A DNA stretch of 64,000 nucleotides from Peptococcaceae bacterium BRH_c4b (GCA_000961595.1 LADO01000036.1:1-64000); one strand, 5' to 3'; positions 16,697-25,565 are shown, counted from the first letter of the stretch. Translations and numbers: made by a program. The notes: generated by a model not told the origin, from the sequence alone.

Positions 16697-17605
16697 TTAT
16701 ATTGTTTTTTTTGCCCAAAGATTCATATCTTCATAGCGGCCACCAATATGGCAATTATTGATGAACCTGCCCATATATTCATATCCCAGCCGGTACAGGG
16801 CTGCGTTCATTCCATAGGAACCAGCCCGCGCAAGGCTATATAGTATCCCCATTTTTTGAAGACACATTTCTTTTTCAAGTAGCTTTATTAGATTGCTTAA
16901 GAGCCCCTTCCCCCTGTGCTCTAACAGTGTGGCACAGTCAGTAATTTCAGCATTGCGATTTTGTTCATCTAATTCCGCCGAAGCGGCGCTAACCAAACTA
17001 TCCCCCGCAAACACACCATAAAAGGTAACATGGGTCTGCATCACTTTTTGAACATATTCCGGATTTAATAATGGGCTAGGATAACTACTGAATATCTTCC
17101 TGTACAATTTCACCAAGTCATCCACATGTTCCTTGCGAATTTTACAGACCACATAACCGGCAGGCAATTCTATTTTTCCTTCCCGATCCTTTTCCTTTAT
17201 AATTTTTTTAAGCAACTCCTCTTCTTGCTCGTAGTTTGTACTCTGTGACCGTACATAATCAGTGAAACGCGAATAACACAGTGCGTCATCCCCCCGAAAA
17301 AAGGCGGGAATCACCCCTTCCCGAACATATCCGAAATTTTCCAACGGGTAATCGTCCGGACGCCTGATATACAATAAAATTTTACCTGAATGATTCCTGG
17401 CTGCTGCCTCGTCCAGGTAGGATATTACTTTTTTCCAGTCCTGCACCTCATAATCAAGAACTTTTAAGCGTTCATTGGTGCTGTCAATCGAAATTTCAAC
17501 AAAATTCCCCTCGTGATCTGTTTCTACTATTTTTCCAACAGCACACCCCCGGCTGCAGCATGAACGCGCTGCTTCCGTGCATGTTTGTGAAACCGGTATA
17601 TCCAT
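16697..17605 (-). CDS. ablB: Beta-lysine N-acetyltransferase
   Basis: A 302-residue protein with a C-terminal GNAT acetyltransferase fold (about 150-290, including ATLLEHRGKGLLSNLIKLLE as the acetyl-CoA-binding stretch). It lies 13 bases after lysine 2,3-aminomutase. AblB acetylates beta-lysine to N-epsilon-acetyl-beta-lysine, a compatible solute in methanogens and some Firmicutes. Gene order ablA-ablB is the usual one. An N-terminal CCSRGCAVGK stretch is cysteine-rich; whether it binds metal is unknown. The start at 17605 leaves a short gap to ablA and is consistent with an operon. Confidence 0.88.
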   Translation of the reverse strand: MDIPVSQTCTEAARSCCSRGCAVGKIVETDHEGNFVEISIDSTNERLKVLDYEVQDWKKVISYLDEAAARNHSGKILLYIRRPDDYPLENFGYVREGVIPAFFRGDDALCYSRFTDYVRSQSTNYEQEEELLKKIIKEKDREGKIELPAGYVVCKIRKEHVDDLVKLYRKIFSSYPSPLLNPEYVQKVMQTHVTFYGVFAGDSLVSAASAELDEQNRNAEITDCATLLEHRGKGLLSNLIKLLEKEMCLQKMGILYSLARAGSYGMNAALYRLGYEYMGRFINNCHIGGRYEDMNLWAKKTI

Positions 17606-17618
17606 CGGTCTTCCCCTT

Positions 17619-18893
17619 TCAGTGGCATCCCTTAGAGTACTGAAGCCGGCGCTTTTCCCTGATATTTCCCTTGGGAACTAAACTTATTCTTTTGCCTGCA
17701 AATAATTTTTCAATGCCAACCGGATCAAGTTTCCTCATACGTTCACAGTTGTCACAATCCGCGCAGGAGCTCCCTTTTTCAACAGGCTCGGGGTAGGCAC
17801 AGACCACCCCTTCGTAATTTCGAAGCACTACCTTTTGCTCAGACTGCGATATTAAGTATTGAGGAGCAACCGGAATTTTACCGCCTCCTCCAGGAGCATC
17901 AATTACGTAGGTTGGCACCCCAAGACCGGAGGTATGTCCGCGTAAAAGCTCTACGATTTCTATCCCTTTGGCCACCGGGGTACGGAAATGCTCAATCCCG
18001 GGAGATATATCACACTGGTATAAATAATAAGGCCGCACACGCATTCTCAATAGGCGGTGCACCAAATCTTTGATAACATACGGGCAGTCGTTTATTCCTT
18101 TTAGCAAAACAGTCTGATTACCCAGAGGCACGCCTGCATCAGCCAAACGCGCACAGGCTTTTTGCGCCTCTGGAGTGATCTCCTCAGGATGATTGAAATG
18201 GGTATTAAGCCAAACTGGATGGTACTTTTTTATAATACTACAAAGGCTATCCGTGATGCGTTGCGGCATGACCACCGGAGTGCGCGTTCCAATGCGAATG
18301 ATTTCCACATGATTAATCTTCCGCAGACTTTCCAACAAAAATTCCAAAAGGTCGTCATCAATACAAAGACTGTCCCCCCCTGAAAGCAGGACATCCCGTA
18401 CCACTGGGGTCCACCGGATATAGTTTAATGCGTCCTCTAGCTGCTGCCTGTTGTGCTGTTGGTCGTGGACGCCTGCAAAACGTCTTCGTGTGCAATGGCG
18501 GCAGTACATTGAGCATTGGTCGGTAATCAGCAGCAGCACCCGGTCAGGATAGCGGTGAGTAATACCAGGTACCGGAGAATCAATATCTTCATGCAGGGGG
18601 TCTTCCATCTCATGCTCGCCGTCCTGCAATTCCATTGACACAGGGACAGCCTGTTTCCGAATGGGGCAGTCCGGATCATACGGATCCATTAGAGATGCAT
18701 AATAGGGTGTAATGGCCATGCGAAGGGTTGACAGGGAACGTTTTATTCCTTCCCCCTCCTCTGGCAGGAGGCGGATTACTTTTTCCAATTCCTCTAATGT
18801 AGTAATGCGGTTTGCAATTTGCCAGCGCCAATCTTGCCAATCCTCAACGCTAACACTTTCCCATAAAGGAATTTGCCTGTAGTCCCGTTGCAA
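17619..18893 (-). CDS. ablA: Lysine 2,3-aminomutase
   Basis: A 424-residue radical-SAM enzyme that converts L-lysine to L-beta-lysine using PLP and an [4Fe-4S] cluster. The cluster motif is CSMYCRHC (CxxxCxxC), followed by RRRFAG. The downstream DVLLSGGDSL and the PLP-lysine region near APQYLISQ and VIDAPGGGGKIPV are typical. A C-terminal CADCDNCERM supplies further cysteines. With ablB it forms the N-epsilon-acetyl-beta-lysine osmolyte pathway, an alternative being lysine catabolism, for which no other genes are seen. Upstream DNA to 19040 is AT-rich and probably contains the promoter. Confidence 0.95.
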   Translation of the reverse strand: MQRDYRQIPLWESVSVEDWQDWRWQIANRITTLEELEKVIRLLPEEGEGIKRSLSTLRMAITPYYASLMDPYDPDCPIRKQAVPVSMELQDGEHEMEDPLHEDIDSPVPGITHRYPDRVLLLITDQCSMYCRHCTRRRFAGVHDQQHNRQQLEDALNYIRWTPVVRDVLLSGGDSLCIDDDLLEFLLESLRKINHVEIIRIGTRTPVVMPQRITDSLCSIIKKYHPVWLNTHFNHPEEITPEAQKACARLADAGVPLGNQTVLLKGINDCPYVIKDLVHRLLRMRVRPYYLYQCDISPGIEHFRTPVAKGIEIVELLRGHTSGLGVPTYVIDAPGGGGKIPVAPQYLISQSEQKVVLRNYEGVVCAYPEPVEKGSSCADCDNCERMRKLDPVGIEKLFAGKRISLVPKGNIREKRRLQYSKGCH

Positions 18894-19040
18894 AATACTG
18901 CCTCCTCAATTGAACGCTTATCATTACTATTCACTTTATTTCATTAAAAAATTAGTATTGTAAGATATCCTTACAGAAAAAGAGATTCAAAGATCTTAGT
19001 AGACTTATATCCCTTTAGAACTTCCCATAGCCGTGATTCT

Positions 19041-19170
19041 ATAACATGCAGTCACTCAATGAGAAACCGAACACCGTCGCGAAAAAAGAAACCCCCGCTT
19101 CATCAGAGGTTCCCGGGCTCTGCGACAGTTCGACATGAGACGGTTCGGTTCTCCGGTGTCGCAGAGGTCA
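19041..19170. repeat. Degenerate palindromic repeat cluster
   Basis: Several copies of the GACGGTTC / GTCGC motifs lie around a CCGGGAACC-like hairpin, with outer arms ACCGAACACCGTCGC and GGTTCGGTTCTCC. It belongs to the dispersed palindrome family and holds no gene. Confidence 0.55.
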
Positions 19171-19282
19171 TGCTCTAAACACGGTATCTTTACTGATTCC
19201 TATCATCCTGGATGGTTGACGAACTGAGGTAAATACTATACATCCCTTACTTTTTTTAGGTACGGCGCGTTAAAAGGGATAG

Positions 19283-19313
19283 TACGACAAGAGAAAACCG
19301 TCCCCTGTCGCAC
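19283..19313. repeat. Dispersed palindromic repeat copy
   Basis: GACAAGAG AAAACCGTCCCC TGTCGCA matches the GGGACGGTTC family in reverse. The rest of 18894-19637 contains no gene I can defend apart from a 49-codon fragment at 19449. Confidence 0.6.
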
Positions 19314-19448
19314 TCATTTCGGCTTTCTCCCGCTCTTCTCTTTACCAGAACCAGGTGTCCCTGTGCCACCTGTATCACTTCCTCATGACTATCGGCAGCT
19401 GAAAGATGCGAAACCGAAAGAGCTTTTTGACGTATTACCCTCCGAGCC

Positions 19449-19598
19449 ATGTGCTCCCTAAAGTCATTCTTACCAAGAGCACATGTTCAAGGTGAATCTG
19501 TAGCCGTTGCTCGCTCTTGGTGCCAGCTGAATGAAATCAAGCTCTACGTAAAGCCTGACCGTATTGGGATGAACTCCGCATTTATCTACGACTTATAA
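19449..19598 (+). pseudogene. Possible gene-end fragment (49 codons)
   Basis: An open frame with an ATG but no ribosome binding site reads plausibly as protein (SWCQLNEIKLYVKPDRIG near its end). No family is recognised. It lies in a 740-base stretch of repeats and decayed sequence, so it is likely a relic or chance. Confidence 0.15.
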
Positions 19599-19637
19599 GG
19601 TTTCTTGAGTTTTCATCAGAATCACTTTGTCGCTTTA

Positions 19638-20506
19638 TTAATAAATATTCCCAAGCAATGATTTCATTTTCATAGGGGTGTCTGTTTCTGAACAAGGAGT
19701 ATTCACAATCAATCTCAATCCACAATTATCAGAAACATCAAAACTGCTAAACTCAAAGATCAATGTTCCTGCAATTGGATGTCTGAGTTTCTTATAAATT
19801 TCACTATTGCTCTGCACATCATGTCGAGACCACCATAAATCAAATTCCTCACTTTCTTTCTAAAGGGCTTGAATAAATTCAATAAGCCAAGGGTCTTCTA
19901 TATATTGCCCACAGGTTGTTGCCCACAGGTTGAACGAAATCTGGCCAACATACCTTGCGCATGATATTGCCAGTCTATAAACAATTGCTTATAGTCAATA
20001 TTTGTAAACATACTCCAAACCATATTTCTTTCATGTGCATTCACTTTGCCAAAATCCTCAAATACTAAACATGCTGCCTTATTCCATGCAACAACATTCC
20101 ATCTTTGATCCATAACAAACGATGGGCATAATACCAAATTATCTAATACATGCTGGATGATTTGACTTACAGTCCCTTGGTATGCAGGTATATCTGCCGG
20201 AAGCAGATGTTCTGCCAAAGTAAAAAGATGAATACGTTCATGTTTATCAAGCAAAAGTACCCTGGACAAGCTTTCTATGATCTGTTTCGATACACGAATG
20301 GGGCGTCCTTGTTCAAGCCACGTATACCATATCAGACCAATACCCGCCAGCTGTGCCACTTCCTCCCTTCTCAGACAGGGTGTTCGCCTTCGTGCACCTT
20401 GAGGAAGTCCCACTTGCGATGGTGAAATTTTAGCCCTTCGTGTCTTCAAAAAATCTGCTAATTCCTCATATCGCTGTTTCTCACTATGCAAATTCTTCAT
20501 TCCCAA
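19638..20506 (-). pseudogene. Broken MmyB-type HTH transcriptional regulator
   Basis: The first ~190 codons encode an N-terminal helix-turn-helix (TRRAKISPSQVGLP, LRREEVAQLAGIGLIWYTWLEQGR) and the start of the MmyB ligand-binding domain. The frame is then broken by a perfect 14-bp tandem duplication (TTGCCCACAGGTTG twice, about 19904-19931). If one copy is removed, translation continues through IEDPWLIEFIQAL, an in-frame TAG, then EEFDLWWSRHDVQ and RHPIAGTLIFEF, the expected end of the family. There are therefore two lesions. The gene is divergent from an FMN-reductase-like gene, the classic arrangement for this regulator family. The truncated 202-residue product keeps DNA-binding ability in principle. 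Confidence 0.75.
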
Positions 20507-20514
20507 CCTATTAG

Positions 20515-20534
20515 TATTTATACCAGTATAAATA
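20515..20534. promoter_or_regulatory. Operator-like palindrome
   Basis: TATTTATAC-CA-GTATAAATA is a perfect 9-bp inverted repeat immediately upstream of the HTH regulator start and in the divergent promoter region. It is a good candidate binding site for the MmyB-type regulator. Confidence 0.5.
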
Positions 20535-20546
20535 CGCTCCTATTAC

Positions 20547-20565
20547 TAGTATATAAATCATACTA
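20547..20565. promoter_or_regulatory. Second operator-like inverted repeat
   Basis: TAGTAT is repeated inverted as ATACTA with a 7-base spacer, 12 bases beyond the first palindrome. The sequence resembles the first palindrome (both contain TAGTAT or GTAT arms) and could be a second regulator site or overlap the reductase promoter. Confidence 0.35.
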
Positions 20566-20634
20566 ATATATTTCTAGAAATTCTTAAACCTTTATTAAAT
20601 TTATCATTTTATAAACAAAAAAGGGGGCTTCGGT

Positions 20635-21216
20635 ATGAAAATATTATTTTTGAATGGATCACCCAGGAAAGATGGATATACAGTGCGTGTAATGAAATGT
20701 ATTGAAGACGGAATTGAATCAAAACATACTGTAGAATGGATACATGCTTATGATTTAGGAATAAAGCCCTGTCAGAGCTGTTTGCAATGCAGACCCAATA
20801 AAGAATGCAATCTGCCAAAGGATGATGGACATCATGTATGGCATAAGATTCGATCTGCCGATGCTTTAGTGATTGGTAGTCCCACCTATTTTGGAAATAT
20901 ATCCGGACCATTAAAAACCCTTATCGATAGGAACCTCACTGCTTATGAGGAGATAGCAGCAAGCGGGTTAGAAATGCCTATATCACTGCACATTGGCAAA
21001 AAAGCCGCTATGGTGACAGCATGTAACGCACCTTCCCCCATCAGCCAATTGCCAAATCAAAGCAAAGGAGCTCTGCAGGCAATGGAAACAGTACTAACAG
21101 CTGGCGGATATGATATTGTTGGAAGTATAACTTTAGATGGAGCTGCCTCAAAAAAGGAGATACCTTTAGAAATTCAGGAAGAAGCTAAAATGCTTGGTGT
21201 AGAGCTCCAATCTTAG
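20635..21216 (+). CDS. NADPH-dependent FMN reductase / flavodoxin-fold oxidoreductase
   Basis: A 193-residue flavodoxin-like protein. The FMN phosphate loop is NGSPRKDGYT (7-16), and the iron-sulfur-flavoprotein-like cysteine set CQSCLQCRPNKEC (about 43-55) follows, then SADALVIGSPTYFGNISGPLK. Such proteins reduce flavins, quinones or other substrates with NAD(P)H, and those with the cysteine motif can carry an Fe-S cluster. A GGGGG ribosome binding site lies 7-8 bases before the ATG. It is divergent from the broken HTH gene, with two operator-like palindromes between them, so it was probably controlled by that regulator. Confidence 0.85.
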   Translation: MKILFLNGSPRKDGYTVRVMKCIEDGIESKHTVEWIHAYDLGIKPCQSCLQCRPNKECNLPKDDGHHVWHKIRSADALVIGSPTYFGNISGPLKTLIDRNLTAYEEIAASGLEMPISLHIGKKAAMVTACNAPSPISQLPNQSKGALQAMETVLTAGGYDIVGSITLDGAASKKEIPLEIQEEAKMLGVELQS

Positions 21217-21231
21217 CTCTTTTACACTTGG

Positions 21232-21259
21232 TGCGACAGGGGAAGGTTCTCTTGTCGCA
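21232..21259. repeat. Dispersed palindromic repeat copy
   Basis: TGCGACA and TGTCGCA arms enclose a GGGGAAGGTTCTC core. Same family as the copies at 14511 and 53353. It follows the reductase stop closely and might end its transcript. The remainder of 21260-21500 shows no gene. Confidence 0.7.
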
Positions 21260-21502
21260 TACTTACTCGTTCCAAAAAACATTGACAACTGACCACCAGG
21301 GCATGCATGACTGATTTACCCATTCTTATCAATAACATCAATTCGATGTTATACAATAAGGCATGCCTGTCCAGGGATTGTACCACGTATAGTTGGAACT
21401 TAATTTAAGAAGGGTTAAGAGATGATATGGGCATTTTTCCGAAGACGGGGTCAAATCAATCTTTTTATCATAGTACATTCTCAATTTGATAGCTTTGTTA
21501 AT

Positions 21503-21538
21503 CGATAAAAGAAAGCATTTAATTGCTTTCTTTTATCG
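21503..21538 (-). terminator. 15-bp perfect hairpin terminator
   Basis: CGATAAAAGAAAGCA pairs perfectly with TGCTTTCTTTTATCG around a 6-base loop, 17 bases after the stop of the stalk-domain gene. Its arms are A/T-rich enough to act as terminator in either direction. Confidence 0.75.
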
Positions 21539-21554
21539 TATGAACAAAAATATT

Positions 21555-22310
21555 TTATCCGTGGGTAGCAGAGGCTCCTTGTAGATTTCCATTATAGAAA
21601 ACAGGCTCTCCAACCACTATTTTTTTAATAATGCCGTGGTTAATTGCTATGTTGGATTCAATACATAATTTATTAACACCACCGATATCCAGGTCCACAT
21701 CTTTAATAGTATTGCCCGGCTGCAAGACGAGAGTCTTAATCACTTGCCCGTCAGGAGTATCTTTCCTTATATTCATAGTAAGCTTATCTTTTGCGCTGTT
21801 GTCGAGGAAGAACGAGGCGCGAAACCTCTTATAATTTCCGTTCGGCTTCAAATAAAAGGTGAAATATTGCATGTTAAGGTCTTTGTCATTTGTGATACCC
21901 CATTTGTATGCCTCATCCGGTGTGAAAAGCCTTTCACTATCTGTAGTAATGATAGTTCCGTAATAATCCTCATAATACTCAGACGAACTTACATTTAAGC
22001 TGTCCGTTTTGCCGCCGATCCATATTGTTTGAGAAGCGCTGTCGTAATCCACCGGCATGCCTGCGGCTTCTTCAACAACTGCCCGGACAGGCAAGTAGGC
22101 TCTGCCGTTATAGCTGATGGGCTTATAATAGTTACCCGTTGCGGGGTCTTTTGGTGTCCAGTCTTTTCCGTTAAGTTTTAATTTAATGGAATTGCTCAAT
22201 ACAGCTTGTATGTTCAAATCATTTGCTGCCGCAAAAGCTCCGGCTATGGTCCCCATTAAAAGAGCGCAAGCCAGAAATCCTGTTATAAACATTTTTAAAT
22301 TTTTAAACAT
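21555..22310 (-). CDS. Secreted copper-amine-oxidase-like stalk-domain protein
   Basis: About 251 residues with a signal peptide (FITGFLACALLMGTIAGAFAAA). A stalk domain spans roughly 30-100 (IKLKLNGKDW, ISYNGRAYLPVRAVVE). The C-terminal half (about 125-245) looks like an NPCBM-type beta-sandwich (FRASFFLDNSAKDKLTM, VDLDIGGVNKLCIES), suggesting carbohydrate or wall binding. It is probably an extracellular, wall-associated protein of unknown role. A GTG at 22319 is possible, but the ATG at 22310 is preferred, with GTGAG upstream. Three TTTCAC repeats at 11-bp spacing lie about 220 bases upstream. Confidence 0.75.
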   Translation of the reverse strand: MFKNLKMFITGFLACALLMGTIAGAFAAANDLNIQAVLSNSIKLKLNGKDWTPKDPATGNYYKPISYNGRAYLPVRAVVEEAAGMPVDYDSASQTIWIGGKTDSLNVSSSEYYEDYYGTIITTDSERLFTPDEAYKWGITNDKDLNMQYFTFYLKPNGNYKRFRASFFLDNSAKDKLTMNIRKDTPDGQVIKTLVLQPGNTIKDVDLDIGGVNKLCIESNIAINHGIIKKIVVGEPVFYNGNLQGASATHG

Positions 22311-22364
22311 AAGTTTCACTCACTTTCGTTTCATATTTTATATTCTCTCATACAATCATTGCCC

Positions 22365-22490
22365 CTAAAATGGTTTAAATACCCCTTTCAAGTGTCTATT
22401 TGCTCTGGTTACAATGACGTTGCAGGTCTTGGTGGTGGTAGCGTCCTGGGCGGTAACCAGAACAGTGCGGGAATGCCTTTCACATCACCC
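22365..22490 (-). pseudogene. Remnant of cadherin-like beta-sandwich domain
   Basis: On the minus strand about 40 codons read RTVLVTAQDATTTKTCNVIV then TRA, the terminal strands of the bacterial cadherin-like beta-sandwich domain found in surface proteins. No start, no preceding domain and a quick stop show it is a relic. It lies in the leader of the stalk-domain gene. Confidence 0.45.
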
Positions 22491-22528
22491 TCCTTATAAA
22501 ATTTTCCTTTTAATTGAATAATAACAGA

Positions 22529-22556
22529 TTTCACACATATTTCACATTTATTTCAC
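22529..22556. promoter_or_regulatory. Triple TTTCAC direct repeat, 11-bp phase
   Basis: TTTCAC occurs at 22529, 22540 and 22551, exactly 11 bp apart, with 5-base AT-rich spacers. Direct repeats of one helical turn are the hallmark of OmpR/PhoB-family response-regulator sites, and TTCACA with 5-base gaps resembles the Bacillus PhoP box. It may control the stalk-domain gene or the decayed gene beyond it. Confidence 0.45.
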
Positions 22557-22617
22557 GGCAGAAATTTAAACTTTAAAGTAAAAAGAAGTCTCATGCAATT
22601 TGGGGGGAAGGGTTGGT

Positions 22618-22920
22618 ACAGCAAATTAGGCTAACCAGGTATGACGAAGTTGTTGATAATAAGGCGATTCTATTTTATATAAAGAGCTTCACCTATCAGA
22701 AAGGCAAGGAAAAAAATTAATTCTATCAAAGAAAGCGCTGTCGTTATTCGAGTTGTTCTGGCCAGGGTCTGATAAAAAGTCAGCTTCAATGTCGCTGCGG
22801 GCCGCCCTGTATGAATTGAGAAAAGTTTTTAAACGCTACGGTATTCCACCGGAAGGGAAAGATACACTAATTCTGATTCTATCGTTCTGCCATTTTCTAT
22901 TGTTTACTTTTTCTGGTTAA
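22618..22920 (+). pseudogene. Fragment of BTAD/SARP-type winged-helix regulator
   Basis: Two frames join into one protein-like stretch. The first reads LVQQIRLTRYDEVVDNKAIL to QKGKE. After a run of seven A bases (about 22709) the other frame continues as KLILSKKALSLFELFWPGSD and SMSLRAALYELRKVFKRYGI. The FWP-SD and SLRAALYELRK blocks are typical of OmpR-like winged helices in BTAD/SARP activators. One-base indel in the A run plus loss of both ends marks a pseudogene. Its tail overlaps the 3' end of the convergent membrane-protein gene by 17 bases. Confidence 0.5.
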
Positions 22921-24517
22921 CCAAACACGAAGGTTGCTTTATGTGGTCTTCACAAAATTCCACTGTATTAAACATAGCAATATCGTATAAAACCTTTGCA
23001 AGGTAAATAAACAATAACACATTCAAGAACGATGTGAATACAAGAGTAGGATTAAAAGAAACGGAATTTATACCTCTGCTCGTCTCAAAGAGAACAAAAT
23101 GAGTGTTGCTATAAACGGTAGCGCTAAATCCGGCGGATAACAGCAGCAGCCTTTTGTCCCTGAGATATCTGAAGGCCAAAATTGATAGGGCTACAGCAGG
23201 AAATAAATATCTTTCATGCATGCTGGTGGAAAAAGTGAATACACCTGCTATTTGGAGAAGTGCTGCTGCAGAAGCAAATAATCTGCTATTCCCCTTAATG
23301 TAAATAAACCATGAAAATGCTGTGATCATGACAATAAAAATTATCCCCCAGCTATGATAGCTGAATACAAACATGGTAGCCGCATCCTGTGTATAGTTTT
23401 TTCCAATCAAACTGAAGAAGTTGAATGCATTAACAGAGGCATAGGGATACTCAGCCACAGTGCTTGAAAAGAGCTTGAAAATCCACAGCACATCTTTGTT
23501 TAAGGAAAATGGGAGAATAATGACTATTGCCGTAATCAAGGCAAATACTGCCACTTTAAGCAAGCTCTTAAAACTCTTTTGCCTTACCAGTTCAAAGAAA
23601 AGCACGGGAAGAAAGATAATTCCTTGCGGCTTCATAAGTACGGCAGCTGTAAATAAGGCAGATGAAAAGCCAATCTTTTTTTCCGAAAGCATAAACACTG
23701 CAGAAATAACAATGAATGTAAAAAATGAATCCACCTGCCCCCAAAAGGTGGAATTGATAAAAATAGCCGGGTTGAATATATAAAATGCGGATAGCAGGAT
23801 ACTGATTTCCAAAGAGAGATGTTTTCTGGCCAGCTTGTAAATAAGCAGAGACGTAGCAATATCAGCCACTATTGACGGCAGCTTTAATAATAATGTGAAA
23901 TATGGACTCATTACAGGGACGCTGGCAATCTTGCCAATTATAAACAAAATGTATATATATAATGGTGGGTAGTCGCTTGACCTAGAGTTTGAATAAACTT
24001 GAAAGAGATTATTTGCGGCAGTAGTTGCCCAGTTTTTGAAGGTATTAATATCGAAGGGATGTCCATCCATTAATGTGGAGGAGGAAATCCGTAAAAGCAG
24101 TCCCACACAGAGTAATGTCACTATTAATAATCTTTCATGGCCAGGATGGATTTTCACCTTTTTATATATAAAAAGGTAGTAGGCTGCGATGAATACAACT
24201 AAAAATATTATTGAATATGTGATAAGATGAGGAGCATATTTTGTACCCGCACTTGTAATACCTCCCCACATGCGTCCATTGGGAGGCGCCATATGCTGAG
24301 TCGAATCCGGCTTTGTGAACTGCCCTCCTGGTATTTGATCCGGATTATCCGGCCATTGATTTCTTTCACTGGAAAGGGAAATACGAGGTTCAATTCTGCT
24401 TTGGGGCGGGGCAGTATTACTATGATAATTCCATAATGTATAAATGCATAGAAATACTGCTAAAAATAGTATCAAAAGCAAACTTATTTTAAATATATGC
24501 TTTTTGAAAGCCACCAT
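22904..24517 (-). CDS. GT-C-type polytopic glycosyltransferase-like membrane protein
   Basis: About 537 residues with an N-terminal helix, a proline-rich extracytoplasmic stretch (about 25-80) and then roughly ten membrane helices. The pattern LMDGHPFDINTFKNWA, YPPLYIYIL and NSTFWGQVDSFFTF matches GT-C mannosyltransferase-like proteins (GT39/GT87 neighbourhood), which use lipid-linked sugars at the outer membrane face. It ends the operon GT39-GT2-GtrA-galE and starts 22 bases after galE. The ATG at 24517 follows AAAGGAG; the upstream ATG at 24586 lies inside galE without a site. Substrate unknown. Confidence 0.8.
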   Translation of the reverse strand: MVAFKKHIFKISLLLILFLAVFLCIYTLWNYHSNTAPPQSRIEPRISLSSERNQWPDNPDQIPGGQFTKPDSTQHMAPPNGRMWGGITSAGTKYAPHLITYSIIFLVVFIAAYYLFIYKKVKIHPGHERLLIVTLLCVGLLLRISSSTLMDGHPFDINTFKNWATTAANNLFQVYSNSRSSDYPPLYIYILFIIGKIASVPVMSPYFTLLLKLPSIVADIATSLLIYKLARKHLSLEISILLSAFYIFNPAIFINSTFWGQVDSFFTFIVISAVFMLSEKKIGFSSALFTAAVLMKPQGIIFLPVLFFELVRQKSFKSLLKVAVFALITAIVIILPFSLNKDVLWIFKLFSSTVAEYPYASVNAFNFFSLIGKNYTQDAATMFVFSYHSWGIIFIVMITAFSWFIYIKGNSRLFASAAALLQIAGVFTFSTSMHERYLFPAVALSILAFRYLRDKRLLLLSAGFSATVYSNTHFVLFETSRGINSVSFNPTLVFTSFLNVLLFIYLAKVLYDIAMFNTVEFCEDHIKQPSCLVNQKK

Positions 24518-24539
24518 TGGAATGCTCCTTTGCCTCAAC

Positions 24540-25565
24540 CTATTGGCGATAACCATTCGGATGGGTGCTATGCCAGCGCCACGCACTGGAAAGTATGGTT
24601 TCTAGATTGCTGTATCTTGGCTCCCAGCACACAACTCCTTTAATAGCCTCACTATCAGCTACCAGGATGGGCGGATCTCCCTCTCTGCGCTCTTCGTATG
24701 CCACTGAAAGTTTATGCCCGGTAAGTGCTTCTGATTTTTCGATAATCTCCAAAACTGAACTCCCCTTTCCTGTGCCTACATTGAAAATACCGCTTTGCAT
24801 GCTGTGTTCCAAGGCACGGAGAGCAAGAATATGAGCGTTGGCCAAATCGATAACATGTACATAATCGCGAATGCATGTACCATCGGATGTCACATAGTCT
24901 GCACCGAATACAGATAATTTTTCCCGCAGCCCGAGGGCTGTTTGCAGGACCAATGGAATGAGATGAGTCTCCGGCCCGTGGTCTTCGCCCAAACTGCCGT
25001 CCAGCGATGCGCCCGCTGCGTTGAAATAGCGGAGGGCCACCCATCTGATGCCATGAACCTTTCCCACCCACTCCAGACACTCTTCAATCATACGTTTTGA
25101 AGCGCCATATGGATTAATCGGAGCAAGCATCGTTTCTTCCCGGATGGGGATATATTTCGGAATCCCATACACAGCGGCCGTAGATGAAAAGACAACGTGT
25201 TTTACTCCTGCTTTCATTACCGCCTCGAAGAACATAAAAGACTTGACCGTATTTTCGCAAAAATACAGTTCTGGTTTTGCTAATGATTCGCTTACCTGAC
25301 TTTTGGCAGCGAAATGGATGACTGATTGTATCTGATGTTCCTTAATAATGTGTTCCACCAGTGCGGTGTCCGCAATATCACCTTCGTAAAAATGCTCTGC
25401 GCGAACCGCATCCCGGTGGCCGGTGGTCAAATTGTCCAGCACGACCACCAGAGCACCTTCTTTGATAAGCTCCTGCGCCGTATGGCTACCGATGTAGCCT
25501 GCGCCCCCTGTAACTAATACCGGTTTCATTGGACCTGCGGGAATGACTGCTTTTTTGATTTTCAT
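24540..25565 (-). CDS. galE: UDP-glucose 4-epimerase
   Basis: A 341-residue extended SDR enzyme that interconverts UDP-glucose and UDP-galactose. It has the NAD-binding VTGGAGYIGSHTAQ, the catalytic SSTAAVYG and YGASKRM (YxxxK), and the substrate-binding region DYVTSDGTCIRDYVHV. Its ATG overlaps the TGA of gtrA as ATGA, and GGGGTGA lies 9 bases upstream, so translation is probably coupled. A second ATG 12 codons in is possible; residues 1-12 are an unusual short extension. In the operon it likely supplies galactose units for surface glycosylation. Confidence 0.93.
   Translation of the reverse strand: MKIKKAVIPAGPMKPVLVTGGAGYIGSHTAQELIKEGALVVVLDNLTTGHRDAVRAEHFYEGDIADTALVEHIIKEHQIQSVIHFAAKSQVSESLAKPELYFCENTVKSFMFFEAVMKAGVKHVVFSSTAAVYGIPKYIPIREETMLAPINPYGASKRMIEECLEWVGKVHGIRWVALRYFNAAGASLDGSLGEDHGPETHLIPLVLQTALGLREKLSVFGADYVTSDGTCIRDYVHVIDLANAHILALRALEHSMQSGIFNVGTGKGSSVLEIIEKSEALTGHKLSVAYEERREGDPPILVADSEAIKGVVCWEPRYSNLETILSSAWRWHSTHPNGYRQ

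Noticed and set aside
19256-19450. A 64-codon minus-strand frame in the repeat-rich gap
   Set aside because: It begins without a ribosome binding site, overlaps a dispersed repeat and shows no family features.
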